From assembly GCF_010111755.1 (NCBI RefSeq), contig NC_088960.1, positions 868,001-932,000 of the forward strand: a stretch of 64,000 nucleotides of DNA, in the 5' to 3' direction. The DNA is from Nakaseomyces glabratus. Its lineage: Eukaryota; Ascomycota; Saccharomycetes; Saccharomycetales; Saccharomycetaceae. Below, piece after piece: positions 20,436 to 30,274 of the stretch. Position numbers and translations under genes: made by a program. Every line of letters begins with the position of its first letter. The stretch's first letter is position 1. Under the pieces are notes generated by a model, which saw only the letters and a program-made list of their open reading frames with translations, searched no databases and was not told the origin of the DNA.

Positions 20436-20875
20436 TTGAAATAGCTTATCCTTCAATATTTTCCCTCAGTCCTGCCTTGTTTCTCAACTGTATTTGCTAT
20501 CAAGTTTGGTTTTTTTTTCTCTTCCTCTTCCTCTTCCTCTTTCTCTTTCTATGGAAATGACACAGTATTAATAGTGCAAGCGCAGTGTACTGGTAAGTAT
20601 GGCGCTTAAACGATGTTCCCAAATTATGATTACTAGTCAACGTGGTGTGTTTGCAGTGCCTCTTAAAGCTCTAAAAGACTTCCCACCTGAAAAATTGTCC
20701 TTATTGGGGTTCCCTTTCGTGATTTTCATGGAGTTTCCCAAAGAATGGCCGGAGGCATCGGTTGTCTCTTTCTTTTCTGCGGGTGCTTACGTGTGCTGTG
20801 ATGATAATACCGTCATTCTCTGTCTATTAGACTAAAATACATGTAGCTACATACAGATATATGTCTTTTTGAAAT
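20436..20875. other. PSP1-GMC1 spacer with pyrimidine tract
   Basis: This 440-bp region carries the PSP1 promoter, including a C/T-only tract at about 20507-20550 made of CTTCCT-like repeats, and a candidate 78-codon ORF on the plus strand, listed separately. Confidence 0.6.
20599..20835 (+). CDS. Hypothetical 78-residue ORF, doubtful
   Basis: An ATG-started frame of 78 codons between PSP1 and GMC1, on the strand opposite to both. The peptide is mixed in composition with a Pro/Phe-rich centre (ALKDFPPEKLSLLGFPFVI) and a Cys pair near the end (YVCCDD). It is not low complexity, but I recognise no family. It fills more than half of a 440-bp spacer that should also hold the PSP1 promoter. It may be a chance frame. 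Confidence 0.25.
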   Translation: MALKRCSQIMITSQRGVFAVPLKALKDFPPEKLSLLGFPFVIFMEFPKEWPEASVVSFFSAGAYVCCDDNTVILCLLD

Positions 20876-22627
20876 CTATCTCATGATGGTGTAGTACATC
20901 AGTATGTCCACGCAGACCATGATAGATATGTATATAAGGAGTACTTTCGTCTTGTTATGTTTTATCGGGTTCGCGTACTCAGTTGCTTCTTCCGTTGTAG
21001 GGTCAGACTTTGCATTCCCTTTAACTCTGAACATGGCACCCAGACCCTTTGATACGTGCCAGTCAACATGGCAATGTAACAGCCAGTCTCCTGGCTCAGA
21101 GGTTCTTATCCTGAGCACTACAAATGATCTGCCAGGAAGATTGATACTGTCTCGGAACATGGGTGACTGCTCTGGGTGTGTTTCCCAGTACTCCATGTCT
21201 TCACGGTACTTCTGTTGGGCTTCGCGGCTGTCGAACTTTCCTTCCCCGCCTTTACCAATGGATATTACTTGGAACCGGTGACCGTGGAGGTGCCATGGGT
21301 GGCGCATGTGTTCAACGGAGTTCAGCACTATGTCTACCACATTGCCTTTACCTTCCGGCAGCTCAATGGGCTCCTTGAAGTAGTCACTTAATGCCTTGCC
21401 GTTGAGCAAAAACATCCCAGTGCCATACTTTTCTTGAATCTCGGGGTCTCTATAGTAGTCATAGCTCAGTTCGACAGTAGTGTTGGCCTTCTCCGCGACT
21501 TCAAGGCCCTTGACCTCATCTTCTACAGGCTGAAAATCTCTATACTTCTCAAGTTTGTCCAGACCAGGTAGACTGTTGATTCTAGGTATAGACGTTTCCG
21601 CAGTTAAAGTTCCGGCAACGTGCTTCGACGCTAACCAGGCCTGCTTTGCGTAATAGCCCATCATCTTGTTACAACCGTTTATCATCTGCAATGCCTCGTT
21701 CTCACCCTTCACAACAACCACAGAATAGCGCTGGCCTACCGCCATGGAAAGCGTATCCAACACATATGGCTTGATCAAAACGCCGTCCGTCTCGAATACA
21801 ACTATCTTGTGGTTGGGGAAGTTAACAATCTGCGTACCTGACATACCACTGTTGACAAACCTGATGAGAGCATACTTTGTCGACTCCGGTATGTCGATTA
21901 CCTGGAATGTTGACCTCTTGCCGTTGATCAGGGAGTCATCTAGTCGGGGATCCCGGGTTCCATCGGGCGAAAGAACAATTTTTGAGTTGATGTCAAGATT
22001 CCAACTGTTATACCAGTCACTCAGTGTAATTATTTGTTCAGTCATGCCGGTTCTTAACTTCTTCTTTGCATCAGATAGAGTCATCACGCCGTTAGTGTCC
22101 AGCACACTGGGATCTCCGTCTATCGTGGCCAGAATACGATCAAGGTATGTGTGGTATCTATCGCAATCCACTAGGAGCACTCCACGCAGCCCGTCTCCAT
22201 ACTGGACTGAACTATGCGAGTGATACCAGTAAGTCCCGCATATTGTCTCCGGGATCGTGATGTTATACCAGAACTCCTCGCCCGGCGCTATGGGGTCCTG
22301 CGTGATCCCCGGAACACCATCGAGCTCATTCCCAATCCCTATCAGACCATGGAAGTGCAAAGCTGTATGGCAGTACTCCCGCAACTGCTCGTCGGTTTCC
22401 ATGGAGACCAGCTCCTCCGCAGAACAGATGTTGTTCACCACTTTTAAGTTGATAGTATCGCCCGACTTGACCCTTATTTGCGGCCCATACGTATTCCGCC
22501 TGCCATTTATCGATATTATCCGCCTGCCATCCCTGTTGGTCGCAGAAGCAACATTGAACACCAGCTCATGTGTGGTCGATGCCACACACACATATAAATT
22601 GACCAGAAACCAGAAGTACATCAGCAT
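20876..22627 (-). CDS. GMC1: Membrane multicopper oxidase, Gmc1-like
   Basis: A 583-residue multicopper oxidase. It has an N-terminal signal peptide (FWFLVNLYVCVAS), three cupredoxin-type domains, and all four copper motifs: HFHG (residues 91-94), WYHSH (134-138), HPWHLHGH (about 440-448) and HCHVDWH (about 520), including the Cys of the type-1 copper. A hydrophobic helix near the C-terminus (VLLIYISIMVCVDILMYY) suggests membrane anchoring. It resembles Fet3/Fet5 ferroxidases, but its order next to PSP1 matches YDR506C/GMC1, a gene needed for normal meiosis in S. cerevisiae whose substrate is not established. Whether it oxidises iron cannot be told from motifs alone. Confidence 0.88.
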   Translation of the reverse strand: MLMYFWFLVNLYVCVASTTHELVFNVASATNRDGRRIISINGRRNTYGPQIRVKSGDTINLKVVNNICSAEELVSMETDEQLREYCHTALHFHGLIGIGNELDGVPGITQDPIAPGEEFWYNITIPETICGTYWYHSHSSVQYGDGLRGVLLVDCDRYHTYLDRILATIDGDPSVLDTNGVMTLSDAKKKLRTGMTEQIITLSDWYNSWNLDINSKIVLSPDGTRDPRLDDSLINGKRSTFQVIDIPESTKYALIRFVNSGMSGTQIVNFPNHKIVVFETDGVLIKPYVLDTLSMAVGQRYSVVVVKGENEALQMINGCNKMMGYYAKQAWLASKHVAGTLTAETSIPRINSLPGLDKLEKYRDFQPVEDEVKGLEVAEKANTTVELSYDYYRDPEIQEKYGTGMFLLNGKALSDYFKEPIELPEGKGNVVDIVLNSVEHMRHPWHLHGHRFQVISIGKGGEGKFDSREAQQKYREDMEYWETHPEQSPMFRDSINLPGRSFVVLRIRTSEPGDWLLHCHVDWHVSKGLGAMFRVKGNAKSDPTTEEATEYANPIKHNKTKVLLIYISIMVCVDILMYYTIMR

Positions 22628-22878
22628 GTTTCCGCATACATTTCAATTAGTAAGTTGAATCCTAGTCGTCAGTTTCAAAGTACAGGGCCTTGATCAAAAA
22701 GGAACTGTCTTATGGGTATTTGGTGTCCTTATTTGCAATAGGACTCATTGTGTCTTGACTTCCTTATCGGATGTTGAAGGCTTTATTATGCTATTGGAAA
22801 AGGCACTCGCTAAGAAAGTGCCGTAGAAAGAGTATTACCTCTTTGAATGGTGAAAAAATCAAAAATCAAAAAAATTAA

Positions 22879-22998
22879 TGGTTGCTAAGAGATTCGAACT
22901 CTTGCATCTTACGATACCTGAGTGCTCCTGAGTTTGTTAATCCAGTAAGTAATGTTTCAACTTGAATCAGGCGCCTTAGACCGCTCGGCCAAACAACC
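22879..22998 (-). tRNA. tRNA-Leu(CAA) with 38-base intron
   Basis: The minus strand reads GGTTGTTTGGCCGAGCGGTC at its 5' end and ends TCTTAGCAACCA. The 7-bp acceptor stem, D-arm, anticodon loop TTCAAGC with anticodon CAA, long class-II variable arm and GTTCGAATC T-loop are intact. An intron (22923-22960) follows one base after the anticodon. Removing it gives an 82-base tRNA, the same length as S. cerevisiae tRNA-Leu(CAA), which also has an intron there. The run of T just downstream (AATTTTTTTG on the minus strand) is a Pol III terminator. The gene lies at the junction between the YDR-type and YOR-type gene blocks. Confidence 0.97.
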
Positions 22999-23402
22999 AT
23001 ACTGTATTTGGTGGAAATTTGAATGCGTCTGGTGATGATACCTTCTTGATCCATAATTTTGTTCCCCAGGGTATATAGCAGCTTGGCATAGCAGTCTAGC
23101 CAGTCCCTGTCCTTATAACAACATGTAAGAACAATATTTCTGCCTTTGAAGTTGTATATATGGTTATCCTGGCCATTGGGAGATATCTGTGTACCATGGG
23201 TTTCACGGGTTTGTGTATGGCTCGGAGTTTAGAAGGCGATGGCTGATTATGCCCGGTGGTTGGAGTATAGTCATCGCACATCGGAGACCATACTCTATTG
23301 CTCAGAATGTACATATAAAAGACATTTTGTGGGAAAACATTACTGAGGTTCTCCTTGTAACGTATGCCAATTGTTCACAGCAGGTAGGTATTTAAAAAAA
23401 TA
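22999..23402. other. tRNA-LPX1 spacer
   Basis: A 404-bp region holding the LPX1 promoter. I looked for the LTR remnants often found beside tRNA genes and saw none. Its frames are antisense or ATG-less. Confidence 0.5.
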
Positions 23403-24542
23403 ATGGAGGCTAGGGTGAACGAGAAGTACGAGAGGGAAGTGAAGACCACTGCTGCTGTATGGCCACGGTCCCGGAATGCTGTGCTGAACCCAGATGTTGA
23501 TCGGTTGTGTGTGGTGTATGAGGTTTTCACCAGGTGTACTGGTAATGGTGGCTCGAAGAAGAAGAAAGTCAACCTTGTGTTCTGCCATGGGTCCGGTATG
23601 AACAGGGCCATATGGGAGTACCACGCGGATAGAATTGCCGACTTGAACAGCAACTGGGTTGTCGATAAGATTGTGGTTATTGACCAAGTCAACCACGGTG
23701 ATTCTGCGCTGTTGAATAAAGGTAGGCTCGGTTTGGAGTTCGACTGGTTCGATGGTGCAAGAGACATATGTAAAGTGGCCGAGGAGGAGTTTAATTTCAT
23801 GAATAATTACAATGTCATTGTTGGACACTCGATGGGTGGGTTTCAAACTCTGGCAGCTGTGGCGCACAACCCTAATCTCTTCCAGTTGGCCATTGTCATA
23901 GAACCTGTCATAATTAAGGACCCATCGCAATTGGAACCCAAGACAGAGTACTTATTCTTCCCACCTAACTTCTATAGAGCTCTGACCGCCAAGATGACTG
24001 ACAATTTTGACTCAATGCAGGAGTTTGAGGAGTTTATGGAGAAGAAAAGCTTCTATGTGAAAGTCCATCCCGAGATAAGAAAGCGGCTCACCGAGTTTGA
24101 AGCTATCCAAAGACCAGACGGATCTGTGGTTACTAAGATGAAGAAAGTTCACAACTTCATGTGCTATGCAACTGATAATACATCGGCAAAGAGAATGGTG
24201 CAGTTGATGCCATTTATTGGCATCCCCGTGGTATCCCTAGTCGGGGCAAGCTCGAGATGGACCCCGCCTGTGAACAACGAATACGTTAGAACACGCATTC
24301 CTAACTGTAAGGAAGTGAGTGTAGCCAACGGCGATCATCTCATGAACTTGGAGATGCCAGATACTATTGTGGACTACATCAGTAAGCATATCTCCCAGTA
24401 TGTAGCTAACCCACCACAAAGATCGGAAGGAGACTATGTGCTAGATCACAACGGGTCTTTAGCTGAAAGGAACCAATTCTTAGATAATTCCTACAAGCAT
24501 TTTCTCAACAAGATAAGACTTCCTCAGAAATCCAAACTTTGA
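23403..24542 (+). CDS. LPX1: Peroxisomal lipase/hydrolase
   Basis: A 379-residue alpha/beta-hydrolase; S. cerevisiae Lpx1 has 387. The oxyanion region is VFCHGSGMNR (about residues 59-68), the nucleophile elbow VGHSMGG has Ser143, and a conserved NGDHLMNLE near residue 310 provides the catalytic His. The protein ends in SKL, the canonical peroxisomal targeting signal type 1. Lpx1 is a peroxisomal matrix lipase with low triacylglycerol and epoxide hydrolase activity. It is the first gene of a block (LPX1, OST3, TCB1, YVC1, VPS21, PTC5, TMA46) kept in S. cerevisiae order. Confidence 0.93.
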   Translation: MEARVNEKYEREVKTTAAVWPRSRNAVLNPDVDRLCVVYEVFTRCTGNGGSKKKKVNLVFCHGSGMNRAIWEYHADRIADLNSNWVVDKIVVIDQVNHGDSALLNKGRLGLEFDWFDGARDICKVAEEEFNFMNNYNVIVGHSMGGFQTLAAVAHNPNLFQLAIVIEPVIIKDPSQLEPKTEYLFFPPNFYRALTAKMTDNFDSMQEFEEFMEKKSFYVKVHPEIRKRLTEFEAIQRPDGSVVTKMKKVHNFMCYATDNTSAKRMVQLMPFIGIPVVSLVGASSRWTPPVNNEYVRTRIPNCKEVSVANGDHLMNLEMPDTIVDYISKHISQYVANPPQRSEGDYVLDHNGSLAERNQFLDNSYKHFLNKIRLPQKSKL

Positions 24543-25008
24543 TTGTCTTGCACATATGCGCTGGCACTGTGCTTACACAAAATCACCCAAAAGGGAAAAA
24601 GACTAACTGCAATAATATTCATGATAGTAAATAAAAAGTAACCGGTTAAATAGATAAACAATTACATATTCAATACATGTAAATGGTATAATATTGCCTG
24701 CACTCAATACTCCTGTGCTAAGTGCGTATATTTATCATATCCAACGAATAACACGTTACCGGATTTTTTCACCGAAATTCTGAGCCTGTCGATCATTGCT
24801 GGAGCAATTCGCTGGAGGGATAAGCAACCAGCAATGACGGGAACCATCAGAAACATGTTCAATGAGCAGTTTTTGTCGCTCTGAGGGATATTAGCCGCTG
24901 CTACAAGTCAATTGGCCACTCTGGACGTTACTGTTCTTTATTAATTATTGGATTTCCCGTTCGAAACAGCAAAAACGGCCGAGAAATAATCACAGTGTGA
25001 GAAAGCAA
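24543..25008. other. LPX1-OST3 spacer with a 10-bp inverted repeat
   Basis: TCATTGCTGG at 24793-24802 and its exact complement CCAGCAATGA at 24828-24837 flank 25 bases. The repeat lies about 170-215 bp upstream of OST3. It could be a dimeric transcription-factor site or form a hairpin in a transcript. No gene is seen. Confidence 0.55.
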
Positions 25009-26052
25009 ATGCAAATGTTTAACTTTTCTAGGCTAGTGGCCCTTTTGTTGGTCCTAGTCAATGTTTCCCTGGCATTGTCTCCAAAGCAGTTCAATAAAGA
25101 AAGATTAAAGTACAAGGACAGTATTATTGACCTGAATGACAGAAACTGGGGAAGATTATTGGCCAATCCTAAAGAATCATACTTGGTGACAGTTTTCACT
25201 GCCACTGGTCGTCAATATGGTTGTACAATGTGTACAGAGCTTGCAGAACACTACGAAACAGTAGTAAGATCCTGGTTTGCTGACCATCCTGATGGTATCT
25301 CCAAGAATGACGGATCCAAGTCGTTATTCTTCGCCAAAGTTGACGCTGTAGACCAAAATGTGCCTGAATTATTCCAAAAATTCAACGTCGAGCAAGTGCC
25401 ACGTATAATTATCTATGAACCAGGTAAAGGTGATCCTCAATACAAATTTCTTGACATTCAATTGAGTGGTGAAAATGTTGTCGAGACCTTAATTGCTGGT
25501 ATCAAGGAAAGCACAGATGTCCAGGATTTCGAGATCCATGAAGAGATCAATTGGAGTTCCGTTACTATTACTGGTGTGGCTACTTTTGCTACTGTTTTAT
25601 TGGTTAAGAAGCAGAGTACATTGGCCCTGAAAATATTCACATCTAGATACGTCTGGGGTTTTGGTACCATCTTTTTCATTATTGCCATGCTTGGTGGCCA
25701 TATGTTCAACCGTATCAGAAACACTCCTGAAGCTGGTATGGACAAGTTAAAAAACGTTATTTACATCTTGCCAGGCCAAATCTCCGGCCAATATGCTATT
25801 GAGACTCAAATTGTAGGCCTACTATATGCTGTCCTATGTGCATTGATAGTTGCCCTAGTTATGGTTGTCCCTAATGTTTCTAAGAAGCTGAGTGGGCCAG
25901 AAAATGCTAAAGAAACTGCACAAGTGATAGTTACTATTCTGACTGCTGTGTTCATTTATATGTTCTTTGCAGCATTCACTAAGGTGTTCGAAGTTAAGTA
26001 CACTGGCTACCCTTACACATTGTTGAAGCTATTCAACTTCTTTGGTAAATAA
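25009..26052 (+). CDS. OST3: Oligosaccharyltransferase subunit Ost3 (thioredoxin-fold)
   Basis: From the ATG at 25009 the protein has 347 residues (S. cerevisiae Ost3, 350); the frame upstream has only a GTG, and a second ATG lies two codons in. It has a signal peptide (LVALLLVLVNVSLALS), a lumenal thioredoxin-like domain with the CTMC redox motif (Cys72 and Cys75), and four membrane helices from about residue 180. The oxidoreductase loop transiently binds acceptor proteins so that the oligosaccharyltransferase can N-glycosylate sites near cysteines; the membrane part attaches to Stt3. Paralog Ost6 is the alternative, but order next to LPX1 and TCB1 fits OST3. Confidence 0.95.
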   Translation: MQMFNFSRLVALLLVLVNVSLALSPKQFNKERLKYKDSIIDLNDRNWGRLLANPKESYLVTVFTATGRQYGCTMCTELAEHYETVVRSWFADHPDGISKNDGSKSLFFAKVDAVDQNVPELFQKFNVEQVPRIIIYEPGKGDPQYKFLDIQLSGENVVETLIAGIKESTDVQDFEIHEEINWSSVTITGVATFATVLLVKKQSTLALKIFTSRYVWGFGTIFFIIAMLGGHMFNRIRNTPEAGMDKLKNVIYILPGQISGQYAIETQIVGLLYAVLCALIVALVMVVPNVSKKLSGPENAKETAQVIVTILTAVFIYMFFAAFTKVFEVKYTGYPYTLLKLFNFFGK

Positions 26053-26289
26053 GACGATTTAGAGTTCGTACATTAACAATTATAAATTTCAACATTTGTG
26101 ATATGTAGATATCATCTTTAAATAGACAAATTCATTTCCTTTTGAACTCAAGATGTAAATATTAGATAGAGAAAAGTTGATACAGTGAATTAAAGTGTCA
26201 TATATAATATAAGGTGTAGAAATAAACGATTTCGTGTTCAACTGTATATGAGACATTGTGTCTTGGTAAAATTCATGGTTACATATCCT

Positions 26290-29200
26290 TCAATCATCTT
26301 CGTTATGCTTCTTAGATTTCTTTAATCCTAATCCCCTTCCGATACCTTTACCGATTTTTCCTACAGATCCCAATCCACTGCTAACAACAGTTGTACCTGC
26401 TTTTAGGCCGCTACCAATAGATTTTACTGGTGCATCAGCGACTGTTTTTTGTTCACTGTCTGTTAAAGTCACAAATCTAGGGGAGAACTGGAATTCCAAG
26501 TGTACAATACCACCATCTCTTCCCTCGTCGTCAACCACTGGGACATCTAATGTGGTCGTGTTGTGTGGATCAATCTTAGATAAAGGAATAGTAGCACGTC
26601 CAATGACATCATCAGCCGATGCAGCATCCCAGTCCATGACCTTCAGGTAAAGGACGTCATAAACACGATTACGAACTTCAATAACACCTTTCTCATTCCA
26701 AGTTGGGTTAAGTGTCTTTTTGATCGTTTTGGTTTTGAAGCAAGCATCGTCTTCATCATTGTAATAAAATTTCAAGAATGGATCCGAATAACCATTAGTA
26801 TCTGCAGATAGTAGGTTTTCAGCATTCTTTGCGATAATTGTTAGATCACCACTGTTGCTCATTAAATCTTCAGGAGGTAAGTCTTCGATATCCATAGGGA
26901 ACCACTGTACTTGTAACATTAGCTTTGCTGTGTGTTGTCCTGAAAGTGTTAGAATTGATGGCTTATAGTAACTTTCTCTCAATAAGTCAATAGTAGATAG
27001 AGTGACATCACATAATTTATCAGAAGTCTTACCAGAAAACTTATCTCTGGTGACTTTGAAGGTAACGACAGAATTGTCTAATTCTTTGATCATGACATCA
27101 CCAGTCCAACCACTATTAATGGTTCTGCTAGTCAGCTTTGGACTAATGAAACGTGCATGGGCGTTACCATCGAAAAATGATTGAACATAGACTCCAATAT
27201 CTGGGACGTCACCACTCAAAACAGAAATTGCAAGAATACCAATCTTATGTTCAAGCAGTTGATCAAGAGATAATTTTCTCTTATTGTTGTGCATCTCCTC
27301 AATTTCCTTGATTTCAAGCTCCTCTTCCTCGAGTTTTTGTTTTTCCTCCTTTGACAGTTTACCGTCGGTCAGCAACTTACGCTTCTCATCAAGTTTTGCT
27401 TTTCTTTTTTCAGCAGATTCTATATCTTGAATCTCTTCCAATGTCAATACAGGTAAAGTTGGATAGAATGAAATCGAGTAGGTAACCACACCCTTGCTAA
27501 ATTTCTTAGCAGTCAAGCGACCTTGCCTTTGAGTGGAATCGACCTTAGTGTCGTATCTGTCAAGTGAATTCTTCTGAAAGAAGTCATTTAACTTGATGTC
27601 AAACTGACCCAGAGTACGATCTTTATTAGAAGTTTCAACATCCATACATTCCAACGTGATTCTTTGGTTTGGTGATGTTAATGCAACATAAACACCTGTA
27701 TTCCAAACTGGATTTGTTGTTTGTGCGTCGAAATCGGTTCTACCTCTCTGGATACCGTTAACCAAAATTTTAGCATATGGATCGATTTTACCGATTTTTT
27801 CGAGATTCTTTAAGTTACTTGCCTTATTTACGAATACTCTCAAAGCACCAATTGGTGGAGTGTAAGCAATGGATTTGTTACCAACATCTAGCATTACTGG
27901 TTTCCAGTAAGTAGTGACAGTTAATCTGGCATTACCATGAGCCAGAGGGATATTTTTTTGTCCGATTTGCGTTCTATCAATTAAGTCAGATAGAGACTGT
28001 AAAGTGGAGTTAATGTTTTCACCATTCTTATCTTTGACAACAAACCTGAATCTGGCTTTACGGCGATCAGTGATAATAGCCTCATACATATCACCCCAAG
28101 TGATAACACCTCTCTTTGGACTGCCTTTAGCTGTGCTCAATACCATAGTGGAGTTGAAGTATACCTCAACGGAAGCCGAGCCATCCTTGTCGACAATACT
28201 TGAACCTTCATCGACGATGATCTTAGCCAGACCTGTGTTCAAATCTGGTGCATCTTCCACAGTACCATCTGGTAGTTTCTTCGATGATAATGTTGGGAAG
28301 AATCTTAGGTCCATGGTCATCTTACCTACAGGTTTCGAATTTCTCAAGAATTGTTGAGATACATTCCTTTGTGTAGGCTTATCGTGCAAACTGTTTGCGT
28401 TGTACTCGATTCTACCTAAAATCTTGTCCTTCAATTTTTCACGTCTGTCATAAACTGTAATGGTCATTGGATCAGTGAAAGATGGCAATAGCATGTATAT
28501 TGTTTCATTCCAAACTGGGTTAAGTGTATCTCTAACAGTTCTTGTACGTGCAACTTCCTTTCCGCCCATCTGAAATGTGATATATGGATCGACACTTGTA
28601 TCAATCATATTGTTGACACGCTTTAGATCAGTAGCGTTCTTAACTGTGATTTCCAGAACACCTACAGATAATGGAGACTCTGAAACCAATTGAGGAACAT
28701 TTAGTTGCAAAGAAAATGGGGGTAATAATATAGGGCCTGCGTATTTCCTAGCTAAAGCCTTTGCAAGGGGCATTAAACCTGGGATAGCTAGGATTTCCCA
28801 TCCGAACAAATTGTTACCCATGAAATTGGCAACAAAGTCGATATCTGGGATCTCCAATAGTTGGATATTAATAGTTTCCACATGAGGGAATGGGGTCATA
28901 AGCTTGAATCTAATTCTGGTCTTAGCTTTGAAAGCCACATTAGCCACGGTAACAGGTATAGTCATACCAAAGAGTTTTGCCTTGACTAGAATCTTCTGGT
29001 TGACGTAGTTCTTCATCTGCTTAGCGTTCAGGTCAGATAAGTCATGTGGTGTGAATGATAGACCCCAGTCCATAACCACGACATCGGAATCAGTGTTTGG
29101 GAAAGTCTTTGCGTAGTCAACTCTTGGGGGTTTGATACCTAGAGTGAACTGGGCAATCCATAGAGCCTTGATGAATGCTGGAATGGAGTCATTTGTGGCC

Positions 29201-29880
29201 AGGATATCGTTGACCTGTTCGCAAACCATCTGGGAAACAGCGGGCTCAATGATAGGCCAGTATTTGTCCAGCAAAGTGTTCAACCACTCCAGGGATTCGT
29301 AGTCGTCCTCGATCTTCTGGACGGTAAACTCCTTCTGAACCAATTCTCTGATAGAGGCACGGTTTTTCTTTGCGGAAGTTCTGTAGTACAACGCAGAGAA
29401 CAGAGTAATGAAGAAAACAGGGGCCAGAGAGAACTTGAAGTGGCCCACTGCAAACGACAACACACCAGCCAGGAAATATATGGCGACGTTGTGGTACCAG
29501 TCACCGTAAAGTGGCTCGGGAAGCACGTTGTTCAGCAGGGTGTCGCTGTTGGCGTCCATCAGCTCATCCTCCAGCGTCAGCTCATCCTTCTCTTCCCAGC
29601 CGCCCATCTGCTTCCACCCCACATACGCAGCCCTCTTCCGCTGCCTCTCAAACTCGTCAACCAGATCGCCCGCAGAAACCTGGATGTTCTTGCTCACCTT
29701 CAGCTCCTGCTTCGCAGCTATCTCCTTGATATCCCCGTCAGCTTCCTTCTTATCCGCTTTCAGCATGTCATCCTGGGTCTCCCGCGAAGAGCTCATCGTG
29801 ATCTCGCCAATACCCTTAAACATAATCCCCTCGTCATGCTGAGAGGACTTGTACCCAGACGTAGACGCCTCATCCACCAT
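26290..29880 (-). CDS. TCB1: Tricalbin, ER-plasma membrane tether
   Basis: A 1196-residue protein like yeast Tcb1 (1186). After an acidic N-terminus comes a membrane hairpin (about residues 132-166), a lipid-transfer SMP domain (about 185-390), and several C2 domains. The clearest begin near residues 405, 705 and 1020, each with the DP(Y/F) and NPxWNE signatures. A highly charged coiled segment (about 835-905) separates the later C2 domains. Tricalbins tether cortical ER to the plasma membrane and respond to calcium and phospholipids. Tcb2 is the paralog in S. cerevisiae; synteny indicates the TCB1 position. The divergent neighbour YVC1 is also a calcium gene. Confidence 0.93.
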   Translation of the reverse strand: MVDEASTSGYKSSQHDEGIMFKGIGEITMSSSRETQDDMLKADKKEADGDIKEIAAKQELKVSKNIQVSAGDLVDEFERQRKRAAYVGWKQMGGWEEKDELTLEDELMDANSDTLLNNVLPEPLYGDWYHNVAIYFLAGVLSFAVGHFKFSLAPVFFITLFSALYYRTSAKKNRASIRELVQKEFTVQKIEDDYESLEWLNTLLDKYWPIIEPAVSQMVCEQVNDILATNDSIPAFIKALWIAQFTLGIKPPRVDYAKTFPNTDSDVVVMDWGLSFTPHDLSDLNAKQMKNYVNQKILVKAKLFGMTIPVTVANVAFKAKTRIRFKLMTPFPHVETINIQLLEIPDIDFVANFMGNNLFGWEILAIPGLMPLAKALARKYAGPILLPPFSLQLNVPQLVSESPLSVGVLEITVKNATDLKRVNNMIDTSVDPYITFQMGGKEVARTRTVRDTLNPVWNETIYMLLPSFTDPMTITVYDRREKLKDKILGRIEYNANSLHDKPTQRNVSQQFLRNSKPVGKMTMDLRFFPTLSSKKLPDGTVEDAPDLNTGLAKIIVDEGSSIVDKDGSASVEVYFNSTMVLSTAKGSPKRGVITWGDMYEAIITDRRKARFRFVVKDKNGENINSTLQSLSDLIDRTQIGQKNIPLAHGNARLTVTTYWKPVMLDVGNKSIAYTPPIGALRVFVNKASNLKNLEKIGKIDPYAKILVNGIQRGRTDFDAQTTNPVWNTGVYVALTSPNQRITLECMDVETSNKDRTLGQFDIKLNDFFQKNSLDRYDTKVDSTQRQGRLTAKKFSKGVVTYSISFYPTLPVLTLEEIQDIESAEKRKAKLDEKRKLLTDGKLSKEEKQKLEEEELEIKEIEEMHNNKRKLSLDQLLEHKIGILAISVLSGDVPDIGVYVQSFFDGNAHARFISPKLTSRTINSGWTGDVMIKELDNSVVTFKVTRDKFSGKTSDKLCDVTLSTIDLLRESYYKPSILTLSGQHTAKLMLQVQWFPMDIEDLPPEDLMSNSGDLTIIAKNAENLLSADTNGYSDPFLKFYYNDEDDACFKTKTIKKTLNPTWNEKGVIEVRNRVYDVLYLKVMDWDAASADDVIGRATIPLSKIDPHNTTTLDVPVVDDEGRDGGIVHLEFQFSPRFVTLTDSEQKTVADAPVKSIGSGLKAGTTVVSSGLGSVGKIGKGIGRGLGLKKSKKHNEDD

Positions 29881-30274
29881 CTGTTTTTATCCTTAATTGA
29901 TCTCTTAAACCTCGCCAATGAATCAGCACCTACCCAGTACTGGGTCTTCCCCAAAACCTGGGGGGAACCCAGCCTATTTCCTATTTATACTATCCCCTCA
30001 GTATTTTTTTTTATTAATTCCGTCAAGAACTACCCACAGCCCATGAGAGTTTCCCAGGATCAACCCTCAGTCCCCTTTGTGCTCCCCTCTTCTCTCCATT
30101 GTTCTCCCAGGGATCACCAAAATTAGCTTACCTGCGTTCGATCCCCGGTTGGTGCCAGTACCTCCCTTCCCAGTTGTACCTTTAATAAGGATGCTTAAAT
30201 ATAATCCCCCCCATAGTACCGTACTTTACCATACTTTACCTGTGCTTTACACTTGGGGCTTGTTGGAGCAACTC
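29881..30274. promoter_or_regulatory. Divergent TCB1-YVC1 promoter with palindromes
   Basis: This region carries a perfect 12-bp palindrome CCCAGTACTGGG (29933-29944), overlapped by an imperfect inverted repeat (TGGGTCTTCCCC pairing with GGGGGGAACCCA, about 29941-29971). Near YVC1 there are three tandem variants of ACCRTACTTT (about 30218-30248). The YVC1 frame is open upstream through this region and has an in-frame ATG at 30191; a transcript starting before it would add 28 residues. Confidence 0.6.

Noticed and set aside
22628..23402. Search for Ty or LTR remnants around the tRNA gene
   Set aside because: No LTR ends, polypurine tract or retrotransposon protein similarity seen.
29440..30126. 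228-codon plus-strand frame
   Set aside because: Antisense shadow of the GC-rich TCB1 5' end continuing into the promoter; composition typical of reverse-strand frames.
30133..30150. GTTCGATCCCCG resembling a tRNA B box before YVC1
   Set aside because: The flanking bases do not form a T stem, there is no A box upstream, and no acceptor stem can be built.
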